DNA of 64,000 nt, from positions 70,913,062-70,977,061 of the forward strand of contig CM069446.1 of assembly GCA_035610835.1 (NCBI GenBank). The letters run 5' to 3'. A program made the translations under genes and the position numbers. Under the pieces are notes generated by a model. It had not been told where the DNA came from, did not search any database, and saw only the letters and a list, made by a program, of their open reading frames with translations. The stretch comes from Ophiura sarsii (taxonomy: Eukaryota; Echinodermata; Ophiuroidea; Amphilepidida; Ophiuridae). Of this stretch, positions 25,150-36,725 are shown one piece after another (position 1 is the first letter of the stretch; the number at the start of each line of letters is the position of its first letter).

Positions 25150-25990
25150 GTGAAGAACTAAGAATTCAAACCAAGGCGAGTCTTGGCTCATCTTCCATCT
25201 CATGACGAACGAATGCACTACAGCGCAATATCTTCAAGGAATCAAAATTCAAACCATGGGGCGAGTCTTAGGTCATCTTCCATCTCATGGCAAATACACT
25301 ACAGCGCAATATCTTCATTCTTCAAGGAATCAAAATTCAAACCATGATGCGAGTCTTGGGTCGTCTTCCATCTCATGACGAATGCACTACAGCGCAATAT
25401 CTTCAAGGATTCAAAATCAAAATTCAAACCATGGGGCGAGTCTTGGGTCATCTTCCATCTCATGATGAATGCTCTATAGGGCAAGATCTTCAAGGAATCA
25501 TTCTACGATACAGCAGGTCCATCTCATGTTGAACACACTATAGCGTAGAGCAAAGATCTCATGTAAATATTTTAAACCACATTAGGTGTTAGGTCATCTT
25601 CCATCTCTTGGCGAACACACTAGAGTGCAGTTCAAAACCTTGAGTAAACATTAGATTTGAACTGTTTGAACCGCCATTTTTAAAGACGGCGCCCATATAG
25701 AGGGACGCGTGGAACCAGTCTAAGTAAACATCAAAAACCACAGCGCAGATCTAGGTCTTCTTCCCATCTCATGATGAAGGCACTTGAGTGCAAGACCTTC
25801 TAGTAATAAACATTACAAACTGCAGCATGCCTTGGGTCATTTTCCATCTAATAATGAACGTGCTAGAACACCTGACCTTCAAGTCACAACAAATCTTGGT
25901 CATCTTCCAGCTCAAGAGGAACGCACTAGAGCGCCCTCAGGCAGGGCACAAGACATCAATTTGAGCACCAATTACTGCTGTGAAAAAATA
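25150..25990. repeat. Irregular tandem repeat in Dvl intron
   Basis: About ten degenerate units of roughly 70-100 bp built on TCTTGGGTCATCTTCCATCT, CATGACGAATGCACTACAGC and CAATATCTTCAAGGA. Open frames across it are periodic artefacts. Confidence 0.8.
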
Positions 25991-26184
25991 AACATCAGAT
26001 TCCATTTGCCAGTGTGCGGTATCTTTTGCCCGTAGCCCTTCCCCTGACTAATGCCTTGCCCTGACCAATGCCAAAATTAGTGTCTCCTGCATTTATTCTG
26101 AAACATGCACGATGTCAAACAAGATTTTTTAAAACTTTGTATGAGATGAGCACATAATGCAACAGCTTTCCAAATAAAATCTTA

Positions 26185-26433
26185 ACCACAACCTTCTCCC
26201 CATGCCGAAGTATAATATTATGATTAGTGGTGCCGACAAATTAGCCCAATCTGGCAACAAATTGAAGACCACAACCCTCTCTGCATGTCGAAGTATAATA
26301 TTATGATTAGTGGTGCCGACAAATTAGCCCAATCTGGCAACAAATTGAAGACCACAACCTTCTCTGCATGCCGAAGTATAGTATTATGATTAGTGGTGCC
26401 GACAAATTAGCCCAATCTGGCAACAAATTGAAG
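26185..26433. repeat. Three 83-bp tandem units in Dvl intron
   Basis: Units start ACCACAACC at 26185, 26268 and 26351, exactly 83 bp apart, each with ATGATTAGTGGTGCCGACAA and AATCTGGCAACAAATTGAAG. Few differences, so recent. Confidence 0.93.
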
Positions 26434-27367
26434 AATATCTTCAGTAACTGTCTTTTTCTTATTCATTCATTGGGTCTCCCAAAGATGTACCCAAGTAAGC
26501 TAAATTATTAACTTACCCAGTCTGACTTCAAAATCACAGGTTTGGCAATGTTACTGTGTGACATGTAACAGCAATTGGATCAAATTTGATGTCCCAAGAG
26601 TCCTTAAAAGTGGCACAATTCACCTAAAGTACATGACGTTCTTGCAACACAGTGATACAAAATTATGACAATTTATGAACAATTAGTGTTTGTCTTGTCC
26701 ATATGTAAGTATACTCCAAAGGTGTCTACAATTTATCCCAAATCTGGCTAAAACTCACAAAGTTGGCAACACTTTTTACTTATAACCATAACCAAAGATG
26801 CCAATTTCTAAATGGCTATTGTTTTATTGCCCCTAACAATCTTCAAAATAGGCAAATTTGGCGACAAATCACAGGTTTACTTAGCATTAGCAATACACTA
26901 ATACACTTCATGATTAGCAATGCCAATTTGGGCTACAAATCACGGCTTAAGCAACACTATTTACGGTGTCTGCTAATGTCTTGTAATAACACCAGTCTAC
27001 CCCCATGTTTCTCTAGGGCAAGTTTCATACAGCTTGGGGTCTCGGCCTTCCCCTCCCCAGTGCCACTGCACTGTAGTGTGTGCGTTCTTGGGATGTTATC
27101 ACTTTTACTGTTTACAAACCTGGGGTAAACCAAACAAAATGGCCGTCCGTCCAACTCATGCTGTCTCGCATCATTTGCAGGTTGACAGATTTTGAATCAA
27201 GCAGTTTGCAATTTGTAACATCTTCATATTCCTAATATTGCTGTTGCATTTTTTAAATTTTAATTGTTCCTCTGATATTGAAGGGAATCGGTCAAAACTT
27301 GGAACGGCTTGACCAATCTACTGGAGTTTCAATTAAAGCAATCAATAAACAATCAATCTATCTTCTT

Positions 27368-28164
27368 CCCGGGGTGCTCAGTGGTCATTACAAGAGGGGT
27401 ATCAGGCATGTCCAAGACCTTTCAAAAAGCACCCTATCCTTTTTCTTAATTTTGCATGTTTTTGATAACGTAATGTAACGTGCCCTGGCTTGAAAAAATA
27501 CCATGATGTTATCCCCATGACCAGTCAATAGTTAGGTCACCCAAGCCCTATATGAAAGCTATAAAGATTGTTAAACGGGGTCAGTCGTCACAAACATGCA
27601 CAAACACAATAGTCGGACGACCTTGCTATTGTCAAAACTCCCTACACAGAGGACTGCAGTGCAAATCTGTACGATTTTCGCCATGTAATGTCTATGGCGC
27701 CTAATGGTGGATTTCATTCCGTGGTATGAAGCTATGAAGTTTCCGTGGTCTTCGCTATCTCCAAGCAGATAGAGCAATACGTACACGGATTTTTTTTAGA
27801 CGAGGGTTCATTTCATGATTTGGTGAGGTTTAGAATAAGTTAGGATTCCTGTAATTTCGAAGACCACAGATTTTCAAAATGTGAATTTTCCAACATTTTA
27901 CGACATAAATTTGGTCACAAAACGTGTTTAATACTATACATTTTACCGATCTGCATATGTTATTGACCCTCCTCTAAAATTCTACCTGATTTTTAGCACG
28001 TTTCTCAGTTTTTGAGATGCCTAAATAGACCATTTTCCGAAGCTATATCTAGCAAATATATAGCAAATATTGCAGTCACTGATACTCCATTGTTTTCTTG
28101 CGTGTAACAAAATATGACATGCAGCGTGACCTCCCTACTGACTGTGACCACTGAGCACCCCGGG
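27368..28164. mobile_element. 797-bp TIR element, CCCGGGGTGCTCAGTGGTC ends
   Basis: Inverted ends CCCGGGGTGCTCAGTGGTC at 27368 and GACCACTGAGCACCCCGGG ending 28164. It ends 69 bp past the donor of the 28234 exon, inside the intron. A related one-ended copy is at 52266-52500. No clear target duplication was found. The minus-strand open frame 27571-27786 is not recognisable. Confidence 0.8.
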
Positions 28165-28233
28165 ATCTGCTCTCATCTCTGATTACCACAAAATCAATAT
28201 CCAATAATCAATCAATACACGATCAATAATTAC

Positions 28234-28354
28234 CTGCTCTCTTCATCCGTGGAATCAAAGTAGCTTGTCGTTTCGATATCGCTGCTCATTAACGTAGAGC
28301 TACTTTCATAGCCATGACCGCTCCTATCTCGGTGGTCACGCTTCGGCCGGGATA
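28234..28354 (-). CDS. dvl: Dishevelled (Dvl/Dsh) internal exon, Ser/Thr-rich linker upstream of PDZ
   Basis: Read on the minus strand, the 121-bp exon has a clean acceptor (pyrimidine tract ending TTTTCAG before 28354) and a GTAATT donor just below 28234. Two leading bases finish a codon, then 39 codons follow, and a trailing AG is left over (phase 2). The peptide contains GYESSSTLMSSDIETT followed by SYFDSTDEES. This is the conserved Dishevelled segment between the DIX and PDZ domains, where vertebrate proteins read YESSSTLM or YDSSSTLM, then S-E-L-E-T/S-T-S and an acidic run. Dishevelled is the cytoplasmic hub of Wnt signalling that links Frizzled to Axin (canonical) and to planar polarity effectors; this linker is rich in phosphorylatable Ser/Thr. 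The frame has stops upstream in the intron, so the exon is internal. Identification rests on recalled family sequence, not on a search. DIX exons should lie at higher coordinates but were not found. Confidence 0.9.
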
Positions 28355-28580
28355 CTGAAAAGATACAAGAAAATAAACAAATCGTTACCACAGATATTGT
28401 TTTAAACCTTTGTGATTCCTTGCATAACAAGTAGGTTTTCTAATAGCTATAAGAGAACAACTTTATGACCAAATAATATACACAGATGAAGAGAAATATA
28501 TCGGGAGTGATCATGTTAAAAATGGGTGAAATTAAGGCTCCAAAAATCACTGCACTAGTAATCTATCTACAAATGAATTA

Positions 28581-28776
28581 CTGTAAAAGCTGAAATTTTT
28601 GAAGTGGTTTTATTTTCGCGCAAAATATTTTTCCCTGGAAATTATAACACATGAAAATATTGTTTTCAACATTCAGTGCATCCAGAAGATCGCCCGCAAA
28701 AAAAACAATTTGCAAAATGTCTACAATTATCAAAATGTGCGTAAATATCTTTACGCGAAAATGTTGGCTTTTACAG
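28581..28776. mobile_element. CTGTAAAAG-type MITE, upstream of Dvl exon
   Basis: 196 bp with TIR CTGTAAAAGC and TA on both sides (28579-28580, 28777-28778). Same family as 10247, in the intron just upstream of the exon at 28354. Interior CG motifs are partly decayed. Confidence 0.88.
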
Positions 28777-29139
28777 TATTAGTACATGTATTCCTGACGA
28801 AATCATATATCAATGTATCAATGGTATGTCTTATCCTATTTTGAATTAAATTAAAATGGTTGTTATTATAACAGGGGGAAGGACAAAACACTTTCAGTCA
28901 GACCACAAGATTGAACCCATTTAAATAATAATAAAAAAATGGGAATTTGCCTTGAATCAACTAACATCTTATGCTCTTGCATCAAATTGACTCAAAATTT
29001 GTGGTCAAAATTTGACCCCATTTTAGGTTGTGTGCATAATTTGATCCTGTTGTTTTAAAGAGTGTAATGTTAGGGTGGTTATGTGGGGCATTTCAATCCT
29101 GTGAAGCTCATCCATTAGACAATGATAAAGTAGACATGA

Positions 29140-29400
29140 GGTTAGGTGACAAAAAAAAACCACCCTGTTTTACAGGCGGACGGACCTGTCAAGTAGGGTC
29201 GGTCGGTCTGGTTTTTTTGTTGGTTTTTTGTTGTTGGTTTTTATTTATTTATTTTTTTATTTTTATTTTTTAAACCTAAAATGTCACCAAAATCTGCAAA
29301 AAATCAGCAATTTTGTCTATAATGTGTGGCAAAAAAAAATCTGCAGATTTTCGGCCAAAAACGGCTGATTTTACATGATTTGAAAAAGAAGAAGAAAAAA
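29140..29400. mobile_element. GTAGGGTCGGTCGGTCTG-type repeat, inverse of 54550-54790
   Basis: Shares with 54550-54790, in reverse complement, the phrases GACGGACCTGTCAAGTAGGG, AAAATGTCACCAAAAT and CAGATTTTCGGCCAAAAAC. Purine-run ends suggest a degenerate MITE. Confidence 0.65.
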
Positions 29401-29556
29401 AATTGTCGCCTTGCAGGAATGTGTCCATAGGAGGGGAAATGGGGAATCTGGGAAGTGCTTTCCTGTAAAATGTTGGCATTTGATGTGAAATGTTGGCATT
29501 TTAAGGATATTTTGGCAATTGAAAGAGATATTTAGGTGTTATGTACATCATAATAT

Positions 29557-29709
29557 GGAAGAAATTAAAATAAAATGCAAGAAATTAAAATAAAATGTAA
29601 GAAATTAAAACAAAATGTAAGAAATTGAAATAAAATGCAAGAAATTAAAACAAAATGTAAGAAATTGAAATAAAATGCAAGAAATTAAAATAATATGTAA
29701 GAAATTAAA
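29557..29709. repeat. 20-bp tandem repeat, about 7-8 units
   Basis: GAAATTAAAATAAAATGCAA repeated with A/G and C/T variants. Confidence 0.9.
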
Positions 29710-31258
29710 TTTGACATGCTTTCCTGTGACATCACCATTTTTTCACAGCCCTGGATGTACCACCTAATAGGGTCAACTTTTCACCCTTACAGTAAACTAA
29801 CCTACAAAACTATTTTGGTAACAACATCTTTTTTCTTTCCCTTTTTAAGGCATTTTTCCAAACCAGGGGGAAAATAGGGTTCAAAGGTACACATATGAGT
29901 CCATTTTTTCTTGTAAATTTCGGGTCTCCTTTCATTTTGCTGTATTAACCCCCAATGTTCCACGCATTAACAGTAGCACCCGTACTTAGCTTTAATGCTC
30001 CATTCTTGTACGAATAATTACAGCCCCGCTACGAAGTATAATTATCCCCCAATGATCAGGGCATTATAAGAGAAAGATGACTAACACCTTTCAATGTATT
30101 CAACAACAAAGCGTAGTTACATGTACAGTGGTGCTCTTAGGGCAAAACTCGGCACAATGTTATTCTACGCTGCTAAATTATGTTTTCTTTTTTGAATAAT
30201 TAAGTAGCAATCCGGCTATCATAACATATACAATTGTGATTCATTCATCTTGTTCTGATTCAGACGGACGGGTTCAAAAATGTAACATAATTTTGATGTT
30301 CGTATTGGGTTTTTGTATGAATTATGTAATTTCATAAACGATTTGGAAATTAGATGACTACATTTCAATTTTTATATAAAATCACAGAGCAATATTTTTT
30401 TGTGGTCAAATTGTCTCTCTTTTTTTTTTTCCTCTTTAGTTTTTAAAATGAAAAATAGTCAAATCCCAAATTTGATTTCAAATTAACAAAAAAAAATCCT
30501 GATAATCATCTGTGCATCTTTTCTGAATGATTTGACGGACCTCTGTTGATCTTTTACAAATCACTTTAGGTATCGTCATTATTTTAAATATACCTAATAT
30601 GATTTATTTATTTTCTTTCCATTCCATGTTATGGTGCATTGCATAAAATGGTGTATGCAATTTTGACACACTCCCAGGGATCTATCCCTTGTGTCAATTC
30701 CTTCCCTGCTATCTCCGCCTCTTGCATCATCTCACTCCGTTTTTTACAGTTACTGATCAATTACGCATCTTTCAAATCATAAATTTGTGTGCAAGTATTT
30801 TCAAGCATTCGCTAGAGAGATGCCATTTTGCAAATTGTTAATTTGATGTTTGTCCTGTCCAAAACACCGGTTAATTACATTGTATGCCGTATCGCCTGTG
30901 TTTTAATTTCAAGGAAGTGCGATTTTCGATATATATCGAAACAAGCGTAAAAATATCAGCTTATAATAATTTTATTTCCAAAATGAGAAATATAGTGCAA
31001 CTGTTTCATATACATTTTGCACCGCACTTAAGTGGCCTTTCGCCAACTACAAAAACTAATAACGCTAGTCGACTGTCTAATGGTCGCGGGGGACAATCTA
31101 TACGGTAGGTATATAAACATGCATAAGCAAATCCCTATAGTGACTGCTTTATTTTAGAAAGGATGAAAAGAAAATGTTTACATCACATTTAGTTTGCGCT
31201 ACTAGCTATAGCTACCCAGTGGCTGAAGATTGTTACATATGGCAAGCACTGTAAACGT

Positions 31259-31457
31259 GGACATTTTCGCGCTACATTCATTTTCGCGCTTTTCACGCTC
31301 CAAGCAGCAACCGCGAAAATGAAAACACACAAACATATTTATTTTGTGTATCAGTCAATGTAATGAACTTTCAAATCAGGAATTTAAAACAAGCGAAATG
31401 GCTGAAAGTCGGCAAAGCGCGAACATTTAAATCGCGCGAAAATTACCACTTTTACAG
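31259..31457. mobile_element. CTGTAAAAG-type MITE (older copy)
   Basis: About 199 bp from CTGTAAACGTGGACAT to ACCACTTTTACAG, with right TA intact and left TA changed to CA. Interior has TTTTCGCGC motifs as in other copies. Confidence 0.82.
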
Positions 31458-32949
31458 TATTATATTAGAAGTGTGCGAAATGAATTTGACAAGAATCCAT
31501 GGATTAATTCTCGCCGGTCAGTATAAGTTTGAAATATAAAACCTTTACACCCAAACTGTCCTTTCAAACATTTAGTTGTTCTTGAGCAGATAAAAAAGAA
31601 AAAGAGTTAGTTTACCCTAATGCTCTCAAAAAAGAAGGTCTATCTCACTTACATTTGGTAAAATAGCTAGGCGATATGCTTTTTAAAATTTTAGTGGGTT
31701 TTTCTCTTTTTATTACGTTTTTGGCCCAAAATCATTGCGTAGGGTAAAGCGGCAAAAGTGACTTCACATACTTTAATTATATGTGCGGGTATGTGAGAAG
31801 GATCTCATTTTTCTCTTGGCCTAAGAACATGCATTTTAAAATAATTGTTGCTCTCAATGGCCCTCGAGTTAAAATCGTTGACTATAAAACAGGCTTATAC
31901 TTGGGCGTTAAAAAAACACCAAATTATTCTACGGACAAACTCGGGTTGGGTCGGTTGGTGTGGCTCAAACATAACAAAACGATAAAACAAATCCAAAAAT
32001 GTTGGGAAATCCCCAGGATTTTGGAAATATGGGTCGGTATTCATTTGCATGTATGAATTTCTTAAAATGGTAACAAGATGGATTGCTCGGGTCCATAGAA
32101 TAGTTGGGTTTTATTTTCGTCATCTCACTATCAACAGAATGTCTAGTATTCAAACTAAAATTAGCATCAATATACTTATCTGCCTTGGGTCAAATCATTG
32201 CAATGATATAGAGGGGGGAAAAAGGAAAACATCCGGAATATTTTAAAGAATGTGCCATTTGACAAATGTGCATCTGAATATTTTCAGGGGGGGGGGGGGG
32301 GGTCCCATTTTTTGTTTTTGTTTTTCAATTTGCAAACAAATTGCCCCCAAAATTTCTTACAAAAATAAATAAATTGGGGGGAAAAGGGGGAGAGGTTGGT
32401 CCGTAGAATAGGGAGGTTTTTTTTGTCAACTACTGCACATAGACAGTACGAAAAATCATGTCACAAAATACAGTCATTTAATCCTAGTTCCACCACATTA
32501 AGAGTTGTTTGTGAGAGTGTATACCCACGGTTGCTTACAATATTTATACACAAGTTGTCCCCCCCCCCTCCCCCTGAATACTCAAGACAACTAAAAAGCC
32601 AAAGCCACATGAATCTAGATGTATTGTAAGGGCACACATAACTAAGTGGAAATGATGTGTGTAGCGCAGACCAGATGAGGGCGAACGACATTGATGAGGT
32701 GATTATATTGAACATGAAAGACGAACGCCTACGGGGGTCCGCCCCTCAACCCCGCATACCACCAGGTTGTGTCAAATTCTACTAACCATGTTATGAGGCT
32801 GAGTGATGTTGAATCATTTTAATAACATATGAGAGCCCATCTGCCGAGCCTAAGTCGTGCTATACTCACAGTTTATCGATAGAGGCAAAATGAAGTTTTT
32901 TTGGCTTAGTATGGGTCCTTTTTGACTTAGCTATGCATATAACAAATGT

Positions 32950-34110
32950 TTGCATTCCAAAATTTGATTAAACCTTTAAAATATAGTATTGTCTCTAATA
33001 ATAAAAGCCAGTGTTTTCAATAATGAAAGTACACTTTTTCAATTTAATATTTACTATTTCTCACAAATCAAAGCATATTTGTACACACAAAAACCATAAA
33101 TACTGGAAAAACAAACATTTGTCAACACTTTTTTTTCACCAAAAGTCCCACCCACTACACTGTCCGGACAGGGGTCAGACCCCCACCCTTTTTATTTTTG
33201 CCCCACCCTTTTTACAGAGCCACCCTTTTTATTTGGGAATGTTCAACCCCCACCCTTTATACCGAAAAGGAGACATTTTGATCATTTTGTGCATTCAAAT
33301 TTGAAAAAGCACTCCTTGCATTGGAAGAAAGGACAAAGTGACAGATACATCCCGGGGCCCGTTTTGTTTTTCGGGCGGGTCCCGGGATTCCCAAAATTAT
33401 TCATAAAAAAAAAAAATTGAAAAAAAATAAATAATAATAATCTTACTTAAAAACCACCTTGTCAGCTAAATCACGATTATTTGATGCAAATCTATAGAAG
33501 AGATTCATTTGAAATGGATTTATTTATTCAAATCAGTGCATTTTTGGTACTCTTATGCTCCCTAAATTGTGATAATACGCTGCGTACGACACTTTCGTAG
33601 CTCCCGGTAATTTCCATTTTGAAAAAATGTCACGATTTCAACAAACAAATTTAAAGATGGCGACTTTTTAATTTCGAATCAAAATATATCTTCGGATACA
33701 TATTTATGATCTATCTAGCGCTAGCGAATCGACAAGGTCGGTATTTTGATTATTTTGATGATCGCTGAGAAACCGCCACCCTTTTTATTTTATCTCCACG
33801 CTTTATACAACTACACCCTTTATATCAGAAATATTCTGACCCCCACCCTTTTGTTGTTTTTTTTATTTCTGAAGTCCCACCCTGTATAAAGCGTGCCGTC
33901 CGGACTATGCACTATTCATCAGAACATCTCTAATAAAAAGCTTCCTAACCAAATAATGTTCCATGCTCTGAGAGCACACATAATAAATTCAAAATTGACT
34001 CCACCTACAAAGTCCCCCCCCCCCCCTTTTTTTTTGTTAATGCGCTACATCACAAATATCATGCATATCATATCATACATGCATGCTAATAATTGCTATC
34101 ACTAACACAC
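32950..34110. other. B-specific ~1.1-kb block replacing ~110 bp of copy A
   Basis: Copy A 5770-5880 and this stretch share flanks but not content. It contains repeated CCACCCTTTTTAT phrases near 33180-33260 and 33775-33890, each beside GTCCGGAC and AAGTCCCACCC motifs, so it may be an insertion flanked by a direct repeat. No coding region recognised. Confidence 0.55.
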
Positions 34111-34736
34111 AAAAAAGACTTCAATTGATCAAAAACTTTTCTTTTGCTCATTACAAACAAACCAACAAAGATGATATTTTAAGACTTTATATTTAATTTA
34201 ATCCTGAGGAAAGTAGGGGACGTAGTTGTGAAGATGTGCCATCAAGATTTGATTGTATCTTAGCAAAGTTTGATTTCAAATTATGGAAATCGATGCAGTT
34301 ATAATGCAAGAGCCAAATTCAATGTGGTTTACAAGCCAAATCATCCTCAAGTGCTTTATCAAGTTATGGATATTTCCTGCAGAAGTAATTGTTGTGCATA
34401 TATAAATATTCCCGCTCGATATTTTCATAAATTTTGGTTTCCGATTTCAATTTGTGTGCATTATTAATTGAATTAAAACAGATAGCACCTCAAATTATGA
34501 ATCAATTTCTTATTATATTGATTATTTTGGGGGGCAAAATATGAAAGCGCTACATTTTTTGAGGTCAAAACTTTGATACACCTCTTGGGAGAGTGTTTCC
34601 AGAAGATATCGTCAAAGTAGGAGAATAAATTGTGCGAAGTAGCCTACATGTATATATTGTCCCCAGTTCCCCCACCCATCAGTCAGTTTGGTGCAGGTTG
34701 TGACCGAAAAAGTGACCCCTTGACCATATTCTAGGA

Positions 34737-35136
34737 CAGGGGTGGGCAACTTTTTTGAATGAATGTGCCAAATATAAGAAGTGAAAAATTGACTGGGTCG
34801 CACCTAACCAAATTGTCTAGCCATGACGGTGACCTGCTGTTGATTTCAAACCTTTGATTCAGAAGACTTTCAAGCAATAGGTGTGTGTGCTTAATAATCT
34901 ATCTTCACAAAAACGTAATCTCAATACAGAACAGATGACAATTAATAAGGAAAAAGACCTACGCACGTTGAGGAACATCACTTGTGCCGTTAAAATGCTA
35001 AGCAGCAAGCTCGTTTTTGGGGGATGTAAAATAGACTGATTTTTTTCTTCTTTTTCTTGAGACATCTTGCAGGCCACAAAAAATAAAAACCCGCGGGGCC
35101 GCATGCGGCCCTCGGGGCGTAGGTTGCCCACCACTG
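34737..35136. mobile_element. hAT-type MITE, 8-bp duplication, copy B only
   Basis: Termini CAGGGGTGGGCAAC and GTTGCCCACCACTG are near-perfect inverses of a hAT-like TIR. Flanks TTCTAGGA (34729-34736) and TTTTAGGA (35137-35144) form an 8-bp duplication with one change. The element near its right end carries GCCGCATGCGGCC. Inserted at the junction of a ~125-bp tandem duplication of host sequence. Confidence 0.88.
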
Positions 35137-35149
35137 TTTTAGGAGAATA

Positions 35150-35549
35150 TCGAGGGCTTAGAGGTAGAACTGACTATGTCCATTTTGACTTTTTGGACAT
35201 ACACCTGCTGGACATGGCCGTTTTGCAAATCTCGCAGGCCACAAAAAAAACACTGGCGGGGCCGCATGCGGCCCTCCGGGCGTAGGTTGCCCACCACTGT
35301 TTTAGGAGAATATCGAGGGCTTAGAGGTAGAACTGACTATGTCCATTTTGACTTTTTGGACATACACCTGCTGGACATGGCCTGTTTTGCAACAAAACTA
35401 AAAACACCTTCACGGACATAATCAAAAGGGGGGTACATAGACATAGACACTTTTTTCCACAGAAAGAAAGTTCATATCCATGTTACTTGTACAGTTATCT
35501 GGACAAAGTCAAAATGGACATAGTCAGTTCTACCTCTAAGCCCTCGAAT
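35150..35549. mobile_element. Long-TIR element beside and containing part of the hAT MITE
   Basis: Both ends carry an approximately 46-bp inverted repeat beginning CGAGGGCTTAGAGGTAGAAC; flanks share AATAT. Inside, 35236-35398 is a second copy of the hAT MITE right end plus this element's own left end (compare 35069-35233), so a ~165-bp tandem duplication happened after insertion. Confidence 0.8.
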
Positions 35550-35710
35550 ATTGTGCGAAGTAGCCCTATATTGTCCCCAGTTCCCCACACCCATCAGTCA
35601 CTTTGGTGCAGGTAGTGACCGAAAGTGACCCCTTCACCATTATTCTCCTTGACCATATTCCTATGCACCCAAGCTAAACATTTGCAGGGGGAAAAGCAAG
35701 CAAAACTTAA

Positions 35711-36091
35711 AGGGGCATTGAGAGATGTATCGATATACTAAATGAGCAAAAAACGTAAAGATAATCATCAACATAGCCCAAATCCAAAATGTCATACAAT
35801 TCCGACATCGCCTTCATGCCAAATAAGCAAATAACGGCACTTCCGGGTTGAGAATGAGGTTTGCTACGAAAGTCCATGAGTAAAACGATAGCATAACTTC
35901 CGAATTCAGCACCAAGTTTCGATATGATTATATCGAAACTAAGAAAATCATGAAATTTTATATGATAAACGGCGAATGTTGGTAAACTGTTTCAGATAGT
36001 AGTTAGTATGCCTAAGTATTACTTTGATGCAAAAAACCTGATTTCCAGAATAATTGAGGGCGCACTCCCATACGTATCTCTCAATGCCCCT
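35711..36091. mobile_element. TTAA-flanked MITE, family AGGGGCATTGAGAGAT, copy 2
   Basis: 381 bp between TTAA at 35707-35710 and 36092-36095, with the same TIRs as the element at 7075. Copy A lacks it; its equivalent site near 6520 reads AAAGACTAAACAACC. Confidence 0.9.
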
Positions 36092-36342
36092 TTAACAACA
36101 ATCATAGCAGAAATCAGCGTACATGGGCACACCAACCCTGACCGTTTAGCTCCACTAGGACCGTTGGTCCAGTACTTATCCAGATCCAGATGCCTTGCGG
36201 AAAGTTTTAAAATGCCTAACTCATGATATGGAACAGTCAAATACTGTTCCAATTGTTTCGATCCGTAATAATATAGAGCCAAGAGGCTCAATTTTGTTTT
36301 TATTTTTGTTTTGATTTGATTTACGTGCATTTCTATTTGAGT

Positions 36343-36725
36343 CCGTATTATCCCTATTATGCGCCCAGGGCGGTTAGCAAAGTCATTTTGGGTGGGCGCT
36401 TATTATGTTACCTTTTTTAACTCATTTATCGTACTGAATAAAATGTACAAGTGGTCATTTGAAGATGCTGACCATTTAATGGTCATTTGAAGATGCTGAC
36501 CATTTGATGGTCATTTGAAGATGCTGACCATTTGATGTACTAAATACAATGTACAAGTGGTAATTTGAGAAGGCTGACCACTTGACGTACTAACGAAAAT
36601 GTACAATTGGACATTTGAGGAGGCTGACCATTTCATGTTCTAAATGAAATATGTATGGTAGTCATTGAGAGAAAAACAGGGGTGGGTGCTTATAAGGTCC
36701 TGGGAGCTTAATAGGGATAATACGG
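36343..36725. mobile_element. 383-bp TIR element, CCGTATTATCCCTATTA family, copy B only
   Basis: Inverted ends CCGTATTATCCCTATTA and TAATAGGGATAATACGG. Copy A near 6781 reads TTTCAGTACCCACTTT without it, fitting a TA duplication with one base lost on the left. Interior holds an imperfect repeat of GGTCATTTGAAGATGCTGACC (about 36450-36560). Confidence 0.82.

Larger units (their letters stand above)
24557..28233 (-). other. dvl: Dishevelled intron between the two recognised exons
   Basis: GT-AG intron of 3677 bp on the minus strand, phase 2. It carries a 795-bp TIR element (27368-28164), a three-unit 83-bp tandem repeat (26185-26433) and an irregular tandem repeat (about 25150-25990). No additional coding exon was seen in it. 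Confidence 0.85.
28777..31258. other. Mostly unassigned DNA upstream of the Dvl exon
   Basis: Includes a GACCGACC-type repeat (29140-29400), a 20-bp tandem repeat (29557-29709) and poly-T tracts. No exon of DIX type was found on the minus strand by eye. Confidence 0.5.
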
